A DNA stretch of 6,090 nt from the NCBI GenBank assembly GCA_902783515.1, contig CACZRK010000355.1, positions 1 to 6,090 on the forward strand, read 5' to 3'. The position numbers and the translations under genes are program-made. The notes below the pieces were generated by a model. The model was given only the letters and a program-made list of their open reading frames with translations, was not told where the DNA came from and did not search any database. This DNA is from an uncultured Coriobacteriaceae bacterium (lineage in GTDB: Bacteria > Actinomycetota > Coriobacteriia > Coriobacteriales > UMGS124). This document shows positions 1 to 6,067 of this stretch, piece by piece. The stretch's first letter is position 1, and every line of letters starts with the position of its first letter.

Positions 1-741
1 AGCCTGTCCGCGCAGCTCGACCAGCTTGACGCCACGCCGATCCAGGAGGCGGCCGACGAGCTCGCGCGCCTGCGCGCCGAGCGCGCCGACGCCACCTCAC
101 GTCGCGACGCCGTGAACGCTCGCCTGGAGATGAACCGCGCGACGCTGCGCAAGCTTCGTGCCCTTGACGGCGAGAGCGCCCAGGCCGTCTCGGAGGCGAC
201 GCAGGTGGCCGCCGTGGCCGACACGGCGTCGGGCAGGCTGCGCGGCCGCCCGCGCATCACGTTTGAGACGTACCTGCAGGCGCTGCGCTTTGACGCGGTG
301 CTCGAGCGCGCCAACGAGCGGCTCTCGGTGATGACGCACAACCGCTACCTGCTGCAGCGACGCCCCGTCGATCGTGCCACGCGCGGCCAGAGCGGCCTGG
401 AGCTTGACGTCTTTGACAGCTTCACCGGAAAGGCCCGCGAGGCCGCCTCACTCTCGGGCGGCGAGTCCTTCATGGCATCGCTGTCGCTGGCCCTCGGCCT
501 GTCTGACGTCGTGCAGGCGCACGCCGGCGGGATCGAGCTGGACGCCATGTTCGTCGACGAGGGCTTCGGCTCGCTTGACGAGGAGTCGCTGCACCTCGCG
601 CTCCAGACGCTCTCGCGCCTGACGGGCTCCGGCAAGCTCGTGGGCATCATCAGCCACGTCGAGTCGCTGCAGGACACGATCGAGCGACGCATCGTCGTTC
701 GTCATGGCCTGACCGGCAGCACGGTCCAGATGGAGGTGTAG
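1..741 (+). CDS. sbcC: SbcC, exonuclease subunit (C-terminal part, 5' truncated by window edge)
   Basis: This is the large subunit of the SbcCD (Mre11-Rad50-like) complex. It is a cytoplasmic ATPase that, with the SbcD nuclease, cleaves DNA hairpins and processes double-strand ends. The frame is open from base 1, so the start and the N-terminal Walker A lie outside the window; 246 codons remain before TAG. Fragment residues 1 to about 75 are Leu/Ala/Glu/Arg-rich and look like the returning arm of the coiled coil. The C-terminal ATPase lobe follows: ABC signature LSGGE at 151-155 with the SbcC-typical continuation SFMASLSLALGLSDVV, Walker B MFVDEGFG with D186/E187, D-loop SLDEE, and switch histidine H219 in GIISHVE. 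The signature and Walker B spacing match SbcC better than RecN or SMC. sbcD would be expected upstream but cannot be seen. Family assignment is firm. Confidence 0.95.
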   Translation, partial: SLSAQLDQLDATPIQEAADELARLRAERADATSRRDAVNARLEMNRATLRKLRALDGESAQAVSEATQVAAVADTASGRLRGRPRITFETYLQALRFDAVLERANERLSVMTHNRYLLQRRPVDRATRGQSGLELDVFDSFTGKAREAASLSGGESFMASLSLALGLSDVVQAHAGGIELDAMFVDEGFGSLDEESLHLALQTLSRLTGSGKLVGIISHVESLQDTIERRIVVRHGLTGSTVQMEV

Positions 742-749
742 GGCCTCGT

Positions 750-771
750 CTCGTGACATGACCACGAGTTT
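750..771 (+). terminator. Possible weak terminator hairpin after sbcC
   Basis: Six-base arms CTCGTG (750-755) and CACGAG (763-768) flank a 7-base loop and are followed by only TTT. This is 8 bases after the sbcC stop. The stem overlaps the -35 box of the tRNA promoter. The stem is short and the T-run minimal, so intrinsic termination is only a possibility. Confidence 0.3.
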
Positions 772-781
772 CATGTAGAAT
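753..781 (+). promoter_or_regulatory. Sigma70-type promoter for tRNA-Leu
   Basis: GTGACA at 753-758 (5 of 6 match to TTGACA) and TAGAAT at 776-781 (5 of 6 match to TATAAT) are separated by exactly 17 bases. The predicted transcription start, near 788, leaves a leader of about 4 bases before the tRNA at 792. Such AT-rich boxes stand out in this GC-rich DNA, and the placement suits a stable-RNA promoter. No experimental start is known to me. Confidence 0.7.
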
Positions 782-791
782 GCTTCCGCGT

Positions 792-878
792 GCCCGAATG
801 GCGGAATTGGCAGACGCAGTGGACTCAAAATCCACCGCCGGCGACGGCGTGCGAGTTCGAGTCTCGCTTCGGGCACCA
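792..878 (+). tRNA. tRNA-Leu (anticodon CAA), CCA encoded
   Basis: This is a complete class II tRNA that reads UUG leucine codons. The acceptor stem GCCCGAA (792-798) pairs fully with TTCGGGC (868-874), followed by discriminator A875 and a genomically encoded CCA (876-878). The D stem pairs 801-803 with 815-817. The anticodon stem GTGGA (819-823) pairs with TCCAC (831-835) around loop CTCAAAA, which puts CAA at 826-828. The long variable arm, GCCG (837-840) with CGGC (845-848) around GCGA, is typical of tRNA-Leu. The T arm GCGAG/CTCGC (851-855/863-867) encloses TTCGAGT. All stems are intact, so the tRNA should be functional. Discriminator A and the long arm agree with leucine identity. Confidence 0.97.
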
Positions 879-892
879 TATCTGACCTGCGA

Positions 893-940
893 CGAGGGTC
901 GCGGCGCTCCCCCGAAGGGGCTGAGGTGCCGCGGCCCTCG
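893..940 (+). terminator. Long GC hairpin 15 bases after tRNA-Leu, possible transcript end
   Basis: Arms 893-907 and 926-940 can form 15 pairs, including two G-U wobbles (899 with 934, 906 with 927). An inner stem CCCC (909-912)/GGGG (917-920) closes a four-base CGAA loop. The structure begins 15 bases after the tRNA CCA. No T-run follows; the next bases are CGTCATGACC. It is therefore not a canonical intrinsic terminator. It may act as a T-less terminator, a 3'-end stabiliser or processing signal, or part of a small structured RNA. The pairing is seen directly; the role is inferred. Confidence 0.45.
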
Positions 941-956
941 CGTCATGACCCAAGGG

Positions 957-988
957 GTGGCCGCCGTCGCCGCCCCGACGGCGGCCAC
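957..988. repeat. Perfect 12-bp inverted repeat (stem-loop)
   Basis: GTGGCCGCCGTC (957-968) and GACGGCGGCCAC (977-988) are exact reverse complements separated by an 8-base loop, GCCGCCCC. It starts 16 bases after the preceding hairpin. Neither side carries a T-tract. It could form a second T-less terminator for the tRNA transcript, or a REP-like extragenic palindrome; the sequence alone does not decide. Confidence 0.6.
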
Positions 989-1054
989 GTGGAGTGTGTG
1001 CGCTCGCCCGGCGTGATTTGCGCGCCGCGCGGCGCCCCGGCAGGTCGGCGTGGG

Positions 1055-1060
1055 TATGAT
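1055..1060 (+). promoter_or_regulatory. Candidate -10 box for the macrodomain gene
   Basis: TATGAT matches TATAAT at 5 of 6 positions and is the only good -10-like hexamer between the tRNA and the gene. It would give a start near 1067 and a leader of about 118 bases. No recognisable -35 box lies at 16-18 bases spacing; that interval is the GC-rich palindrome at 1022-1035. This is a weak call. Confidence 0.3.
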
Positions 1061-1184
1061 CGGGTTCGTCCCGCCGGACGCCGCGGTATGTGGCGCGCGT
1101 CGATCGCGCCGTCATGCCCCCGTCCCGCCCGAGCGCGGCGTCGCGACCACGGCGCCGCCCACACCCATCGCTAGAGAGGACGCC

Positions 1185-2039
1185 ATGGCGCACAAGCCCT
1201 CCCGCGAGCTCCCCCAGACCCAAGAGGAGCGTCGCCTCTACCTCATCCGTCACTTCATGGCGGAGAACAACCAGTTCAGCGGCGATGACGACCGCATCCC
1301 GTCCGACGAGGTCGGACAGCGGCGCGTGCTGCGCGGCTTCATGAACGTGCGCCCGCCGCGGCCGGCGAGCGCCGACGTGCTCGCCGTCCAGGACGCCTAC
1401 CTGCAGGAGCTGCAATACGAGCGCGGCGTGACCGCGATCGAGGCGCTGCTGCCCGTGCGCGACGGCATGTACGTGTGGATGGGCGACCCCACGACGCTCG
1501 CGGTCGACGCACTCGTGAACGCCGCCGACCCCACGCTGCTCGGCTGCTTCACCCCGCTGCACGACTGCGTGGACAACCTCGTGCACACCTACGCGGGCAT
1601 CCAGCTGCGCCTTGAGTGCGCGAGCATCGTGAACCGCCAGGGGCACCAGGAGCCCGTCGGCCACGCCCAGGTCACCGCCGGCTACAACCTGCCCGCCAGG
1701 CACGTCATCCACACCGTCGGCCCCGTCCTGCGCAGCGAGAGCCCCACGCCGCTGGAGACCGCCGACCTCACCTCGTGCTATCGCGCGTGCATGGACGCGG
1801 CGACCGGGCTCGGGCTGCGCAGCATCGCCTTCCCGCCCATTGCGCGCGGCACGGGCGGCTTCCCCGCCGAGGTCGCGGCGCGCATCGCCGTGGGGACGGT
1901 CAGGCGCTATCGCGCCGAGCACGAGGACGCGCCCGAGGCGCTCTTCGTCGTCTTCAGCGAGGCCGACCACGCCCTCTTCCGCGACCTCATCGCCAACCGT
2001 CGCGAGGGACAGCCCGAGGTCGCGCCCACCGGGCGCTGA
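1185..2039 (+). CDS. Zinc-dependent macrodomain protein, probable protein-ADP-ribose hydrolase
   Basis: A 284-residue cytoplasmic protein of the Zn-macrodomain family, whose studied members in streptococci and staphylococci remove ADP-ribose from proteins. An N-terminal helical extension (about 10-80), with the family-typical LIRHFM, MNVRPP and QDAYLQEL segments, precedes the macrodomain (about 92-272). Zinc ligands are predicted at C121, H126 and C128 in GCFTPLHDCVDN. Other family segments are AGIQLRLEC (137-145), GHAQVT (159-164) and VIHTVGP (174-180). Two loops are unusual: NAAD at 112-115 where the family generally has NAAN, and IARGTGGFP at 219-227 where an ISTG-type loop is usual. The ATG at 1185 is chosen because AGAGAGGA lies 4 bases upstream and homology begins there; an earlier in-frame start at 1050 would overlap the -10 candidate. 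SirTM and lipoylation partners, often linked to this family, are absent. Family firm; activity less certain because of the loops. Confidence 0.9.
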   Translation: MAHKPSRELPQTQEERRLYLIRHFMAENNQFSGDDDRIPSDEVGQRRVLRGFMNVRPPRPASADVLAVQDAYLQELQYERGVTAIEALLPVRDGMYVWMGDPTTLAVDALVNAADPTLLGCFTPLHDCVDNLVHTYAGIQLRLECASIVNRQGHQEPVGHAQVTAGYNLPARHVIHTVGPVLRSESPTPLETADLTSCYRACMDAATGLGLRSIAFPPIARGTGGFPAEVAARIAVGTVRRYRAEHEDAPEALFVVFSEADHALFRDLIANRREGQPEVAPTGR

Positions 2040-2060
2040 CCGACGGTCCGCTGCCCGCGC

Positions 2061-2702
2061 CTACCTGACCGCGTCCGCGTGCACGGGAAAGTCGAAGTAC
2101 GTCGTGGGGAACGGCTCGTCGACGAGCGTGAAGTGCCACCATTCCGACGGGATCCCCGCGAAGCCCGCCGACTCCATCACCTCGCGCAGCAGGCGCCTGT
2201 TGGCAAGCTGACGGGCGCCGAGCTGCGCGAAGTCGCTGTGCGACACGTCCCCGAAGAAGTCGAAGGGCGACCCCATGTCCAGGTTCGCGCCGCTGCGGTC
2301 GTCAAAGAGCGTGAGATCCACGGTGGAGCCCCGCGAGTGCGAGGAGCGCGCCGCGATGTAGTCGCGCTCAAAGAGCTCGGCCTTCTCGACGTCAGGGTAG
2401 AAGACGCCCTTCATGCGCACGTCGTCAAGGTCCTGCGCCCACGCGATGAAGTCGTTCACCGCGCGCTGCGGGCGGTAGGCGTCGTAGACGCGCACGCGCA
2501 GGCCGCGGCGCTCCAGGGCCTCGGCGGCGCGGGCGAGGGCCATCGCGGCGGGGCCGGTCAGCAGCGCGCAGGGCTGCTCGTAGCCGGCGACGCGATGGCC
2601 GGTGAAGTTGTAGGTCGTGAAGTAGCGGATCTCCTCGATCGCGCCCGGCACCACCTCGCTCACGCGCACGAACTCGGTCGCGTCCAGGTCTCTTGACGGC
2701 AT
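2061..2702 (-). CDS. D-alanyl-D-alanine dipeptidase, VanX/DdpX type (peptidase family M15D)
   Basis: A 213-residue zinc peptidase predicted to hydrolyse the dipeptide D-Ala-D-Ala in the cytoplasm; no signal peptide is visible. The catalytic set is complete by comparison with VanX. SSHSRGSTVD (120-129) supplies zinc ligands H122 and D129, PSEWWHF (185-191) supplies the general base E187 and zinc ligand H190, and YDAYRP (73-78) supplies R77, equivalent to the VanX transition-state arginine. The usual Ala of the SxHxxGxAxD motif is Thr127, a mild change. Length is close to VanX (about 200 aa). The ATG at 2702 is chosen because AGGGGAAGGGGA sits just upstream on this strand; a longer open frame runs back into the helicase gene in another phase. 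It follows the SNF2 gene by 44 bases and is probably cotranscribed. No vanH, ligase or sensor genes are nearby, so a role in peptidoglycan dipeptide turnover is more likely than glycopeptide resistance. Confidence 0.93.
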   Translation of the reverse strand: MPSRDLDATEFVRVSEVVPGAIEEIRYFTTYNFTGHRVAGYEQPCALLTGPAAMALARAAEALERRGLRVRVYDAYRPQRAVNDFIAWAQDLDDVRMKGVFYPDVEKAELFERDYIAARSSHSRGSTVDLTLFDDRSGANLDMGSPFDFFGDVSHSDFAQLGARQLANRRLLREVMESAGFAGIPSEWWHFTLVDEPFPTTYFDFPVHADAVR

Positions 2703-2746
2703 GACGTCCCCTTCCCCTCGCGACGGCGGACGACGGCGCGACCCGG

Positions 2747-5700
2747 CTAGGCGTCGGCGTCGCCGAGCAGGTCGATGAGGTCCTGCTTGGTCAGCGACGC
2801 GATGGAGGCGTTCTCCACGCCCATGACGGAGTCGGCGAGGTCGCTCTTCGCCGCCTGCAGCTGCACGATCCGTTCTTCTATTGTGCCCTTGGCGATCACC
2901 TTGTACACGCTCACGCTGCGCGTCTGGCCGATGCGGTGGGCGCGGTCGGTCGCCTGGTTCTGCGCGGCCGCGTTCCACCAGGGGTCGGCGTGTATCACCA
3001 CCGAGGCGCCCGTGAGGTTGAGGCCGGTGCCGCCCGCCTTGAGCGAGACGAGGAAGACCGGCGTGTCGTCGGCGTTGAAGCGGTTCACGAGGTCCAGGCG
3101 CGTCTGCTTGGGCGTGGCGCCCACGATGCGGAAGTACGGGACACCCGCCGCATCAAGACGCGCGACGATGAGGTCGAGATAGCTCGTGAACTGCGAGAAC
3201 ACGAGCGACTTCTGGCCGGAGTCGCGCGCGGCCTGGATGAGGTCCATGATCGCGTCCAGCTTGGCGCTCGGCCCCTTGTAGTCCTCGTAGAGCAGGCCGG
3301 GGTCGCAGCAGATCTGGCGCAGGCGCATGAGCTCCGCGAGCACCGCGAGCTTGCCGCTCGTGAAGGCGGCGTCGTCCTGGTCGGTGAGGGAGAGGCGCAG
3401 CTCCTGCTCGTGCGCGTCGTAGAGCCGGCGCTGCTCGCCCTCCATCCGCGCGAGCACCACGGTCTCGCTCTTCTCGGGAAGGTCGGTGAGCACCTCGGAC
3501 TTCAGACGGCGCAGGACGAAGGGCCGGATCACCGCGCGCAGTCGCTCGGCCGCCCCCTCCTCCTGGGCGAGGATCGGCTGCTCGTAGCGGGCGCGAAAGC
3601 TCGCGTAGGTCCCCAGGATGCCGGGCATCAGGAAGTCAAAGATGCTCCAGAGCTCCGAGAGGCGGTTCTCCACCGGCGTGCCCGTCAGCGCGAAGCGGTG
3701 GCGCGCCCGCACCTTGCGCACGCTGCGGGCGGCCAGGGTCGTGTGATTCTTCACGTACTGCGCCTCGTCCAGCGTCTCGCTCCAGAAGCTCATCGCCTCG
3801 TAGTCGCGGATGTCCCGGCGCAGCAGCTCGTAGGAGGTGACGAGCACCTCGTTGCGCGCGTCGTCGCGGATCGCCTCGCGCTCGGTGCGCGAGCCGGCCA
3901 CCGCGGCCACGCGCATCGCGGGCGCGAAGCGCGCGAACTCGGCGACCCAGTTGTAGACGAGTGACGCGGGGCAGACGATGAGGCTCGGGCCGACCTCGCG
4001 GGCCTCCTCGCGGCGCGCGAGGAGCAGCGAGATGAGCTGGACGGACTTGCCCAGGCCCATCTCGTCGGCAAGGATGCCGCCGAGGCCCATGTCGGTCAGC
4101 GCGCTCAGCCAGCGGTAGCCCGTGACCTGGTACGGCCGCAGGACGTCGGCGAGCTGCGCGGGGGGCTCGTAGGCGTCCGCGTCCACGGAGCGGAACCGAC
4201 GCAGGTAGTCGTCAAAGCTCGCGTCGCGCTCCGCGGGGTCCGCGACCTGGTCGAGCGCGAAGGCCTCGTAGGCGGGCAGCTCCACGTCGCCCTGGCCGAG
4301 CTGGCGGGCGGTCAGGTCCAGCTGGGACGCCACGCGCTCGGCGCCGGCGAGGTCCGCGTCCGCCAGGCGCACGAAGGAGCCGTCGCGCAGACGGTGGTAG
4401 CGGCGGCGCGCCCGGTAGCTCGCGAGCAGCGCGTAGAGCTCGTCCTGCGGCAGGTCGCTTGCGCGCACGGAGAGCTCCAGCAGGTCGCCGCGGACGGAGA
4501 GGCCCACGGCGGCCCGGGGCCTGCGCCCGCTCGCCAGGCGCTCGAACGCCGGGGTCGCGAGCACCTCGCCGTAGCGCGCCAGGTCTGCCGTGCCCTCGTA
4601 GACGAGCCTCGCCACGGCGTCCTCGTCGCGCGCGGGAATGAGCGCCAGGCCGTCCTCCCCGACGCCCGAGCCGTCGGCGACGCCCGGGAAGTAGCGGCCG
4701 AGCACGCGCAGCGCCTGCCCCTCGGCGACCAGGTCGCGCCCGGTGTCGGCGGCCGGCTGGCGGCGCTCCGAGAGCAGCTCGTGCGCGACGTCGCCGTACG
4801 TCGCCCGCACCGAGGCGGTGACGCCGCGGCGGTCGCGGTCAAGGCGGAAGGAGACGCGGCAGGGCCGCGGCCTCATCGCGCGAAGCCCCGCGGGCACCTG
4901 GGCGCCCAGCACGTCCTCCAGCTGCGGCAGGATCGTCGCCGCGAAGCGCGGCAGGTCCTTCTCGCTCACGACGAGCTGGGCGGCGGGGCTGCCGTAGACG
5001 CCGCACAGGAAGTCGCGTGCGGGCGCCAGGCGGCTCGTGCAGCGATAGAAGGCGTGGTCGTCCCACGCGAACAGGGTGCCGTCGCCGTCTACGAAGCGCA
5101 CGTCGCCAGCGCGCGTGATCTCGCACCCGCCGTCCGCTAGCTCGCGCACGCCGACGCCCACCCGCGGGTCGCCGTCAACCAGGCGCATGCGTCGCGGCCG
5201 GGAGCCGCCGTCGGTCACGTCCTCGAACATGAACGGCTCGCCGTCGTAGAGGTCCAGCAGGTCCGCGAGCTCCACGCGGGAGAGGTGCAGCTCGCGGCCG
5301 ACGCGCTGCGCGCCGTACGACCAGCGCGCGGAGCCGCCTGCGCCCGCCACGCGCGCCGAGACGGCGCGGCGCAGGAAGCGCGCGACGCGGTAGCCGCGCT
5401 CGGTGAAGGCCTGCGGCACGTGCGCGAAGGCGAGGCTCTTGCCGTAGCGGTAGCGCTCGCCGCGGGCGAAGCGCTCGGTGAACGCCTGGATGTCCTTCAG
5501 GACGTAGCCGCCGCGCGACCCGACCACGCGAAAGCGCGCGTCCCAGTAGCCGTCGTCGCGCACCAGCGTGAGCTCCAGCGAGACAGCGCCGTCAGGCTCG
5601 TCTTCGTCCTCCTCGACGTCATCGGCGACGGCGGGGGCCATGAGCGCGCGGTCGATGAGGTCGGCGACGCAGCCGGTCGTCGTGACGTAGCGCGCCGCGC

Positions 5701-6019
5701 TGTAGCCGGCGTAGGCGGTCGGGAAGCGGTTGAAGTCCAGCACGAGCGCGATCACGTGCTTGCAGGGCGTGCCGAGGTTGGAGGCGGCCGGGCAGGTGCA
5801 GTCGTAGTCCACCAGCTCGCCGCGGTCCTCGTCCACGGTGGCGTGAACCGTGTAGGACAGTCCCGAGACGCTGTCGCAGCGCACGCGGCCGTCCAGCAGC
5901 GTGTGGGAGCGGTGGTACTGGCACCCCCGGTCAAAGACGAGTCCGCGGCTCACGATGGAGCGAGCGCGGTTCAGACCCGCAGACCCGCACGCGCGCTGCA
6001 GGACGATCTCGGGAATCAT
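2747..6019 (-). CDS. SWIM zinc-finger SNF2-family ATPase (DEAD/DEAH-type helicase-like)
   Basis: A complete 1090-residue Swi2/Snf2 ATPase of the bacterial RapA/HepA-like superfamily 2 group, expected to use ATP to translocate on double-stranded DNA or remodel protein-DNA complexes. A SWIM zinc finger lies at about 55-95 (C74, C76, C86, H88 in CTCPAASNLGTPCKH). Next come an acidic linker (about 133-143) and a long SNF2-associated region (about 150-610). The ATPase core has motif I ADEMGLGKS (651-659, K658), motif II DEAQ (751-754), motif III LTGTP (778-782), motif IV around SLVFSQF, motif V LKAGGTGLNL and motif VI QATDRAHRIGQ (1022-1032). All key residues are present. The ATG at 6019 has a strong AAGGAG 5 bases upstream, and the length fits SWIM-SNF2 proteins. 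Motif II is preceded by the rather polar SET-Leu. It leads a two-gene unit with the dipeptidase. Its biological substrate is unknown, as for most of the family. Confidence 0.95.
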   Translation of the reverse strand: MIPEIVLQRACGSAGLNRARSIVSRGLVFDRGCQYHRSHTLLDGRVRCDSVSGLSYTVHATVDEDRGELVDYDCTCPAASNLGTPCKHVIALVLDFNRFPTAYAGYSAARYVTTTGCVADLIDRALMAPAVADDVEEDEDEPDGAVSLELTLVRDDGYWDARFRVVGSRGGYVLKDIQAFTERFARGERYRYGKSLAFAHVPQAFTERGYRVARFLRRAVSARVAGAGGSARWSYGAQRVGRELHLSRVELADLLDLYDGEPFMFEDVTDGGSRPRRMRLVDGDPRVGVGVRELADGGCEITRAGDVRFVDGDGTLFAWDDHAFYRCTSRLAPARDFLCGVYGSPAAQLVVSEKDLPRFAATILPQLEDVLGAQVPAGLRAMRPRPCRVSFRLDRDRRGVTASVRATYGDVAHELLSERRQPAADTGRDLVAEGQALRVLGRYFPGVADGSGVGEDGLALIPARDEDAVARLVYEGTADLARYGEVLATPAFERLASGRRPRAAVGLSVRGDLLELSVRASDLPQDELYALLASYRARRRYHRLRDGSFVRLADADLAGAERVASQLDLTARQLGQGDVELPAYEAFALDQVADPAERDASFDDYLRRFRSVDADAYEPPAQLADVLRPYQVTGYRWLSALTDMGLGGILADEMGLGKSVQLISLLLARREEAREVGPSLIVCPASLVYNWVAEFARFAPAMRVAAVAGSRTEREAIRDDARNEVLVTSYELLRRDIRDYEAMSFWSETLDEAQYVKNHTTLAARSVRKVRARHRFALTGTPVENRLSELWSIFDFLMPGILGTYASFRARYEQPILAQEEGAAERLRAVIRPFVLRRLKSEVLTDLPEKSETVVLARMEGEQRRLYDAHEQELRLSLTDQDDAAFTSGKLAVLAELMRLRQICCDPGLLYEDYKGPSAKLDAIMDLIQAARDSGQKSLVFSQFTSYLDLIVARLDAAGVPYFRIVGATPKQTRLDLVNRFNADDTPVFLVSLKAGGTGLNLTGASVVIHADPWWNAAAQNQATDRAHRIGQTRSVSVYKVIAKGTIEERIVQLQAAKSDLADSVMGVENASIASLTKQDLIDLLGDADA

Positions 6020-6067
6020 GGCGGCTCCTTCCGGCCCGCCCGGCCCGCAGGAGACACCTGCCGCATC

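Larger units (their letters stand above)
879..1184. other. Gene-free stretch between tRNA-Leu and the macrodomain gene
   Basis: I find no convincing gene on either strand here. Reading frames that cross it are out of phase with, or extend, real neighbouring genes, and they show arginine/proline-rich low-information translations. The stretch holds two strong hairpins (893-940 and 957-988), a 14-base GC palindrome (1022-1035), a possible -10 box (1055-1060) and a small 6-bp hairpin (arms 1092-1097 and 1105-1110, 7-base loop). It therefore looks like a transcript end followed by a promoter and leader. Confidence 0.6.

Noticed and set aside
868..1000. An integration site (att) at the 3' end of tRNA-Leu
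   Set aside because: No second copy of the tRNA 3' end, no integrase and no foreign-looking DNA follow within the window.
1050..1184. An N-terminal extension of the macrodomain protein from the ATG at 1050
   Set aside because: It adds a non-conserved Arg/Pro-rich stretch, has no ribosome site and overlaps the -10 candidate. The ATG at 1185 has a ribosome site and the family N-terminus.
825..1970. A 381-codon open frame on the minus strand across the tRNA, the intergenic region and the macrodomain gene
   Set aside because: It is antisense to a well-supported gene and contains the tRNA. The translation is Arg/Ala/Gly/His-rich without any domain, as expected for the shadow of a GC-rich gene.
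2703..2978. An N-terminal extension of the dipeptidase upstream of 2702 into the helicase gene
   Set aside because: The added residues are out-of-phase helicase sequence rich in Arg/Pro/Gly. The ATG at 2702 has a good ribosome site and gives a VanX-like length.
2936..3964. A 342-codon open frame on the plus strand inside the SNF2 gene
   Set aside because: It is antisense to conserved helicase motifs, and its composition is low-information and repetitive in Val/Arg/Glu/His.
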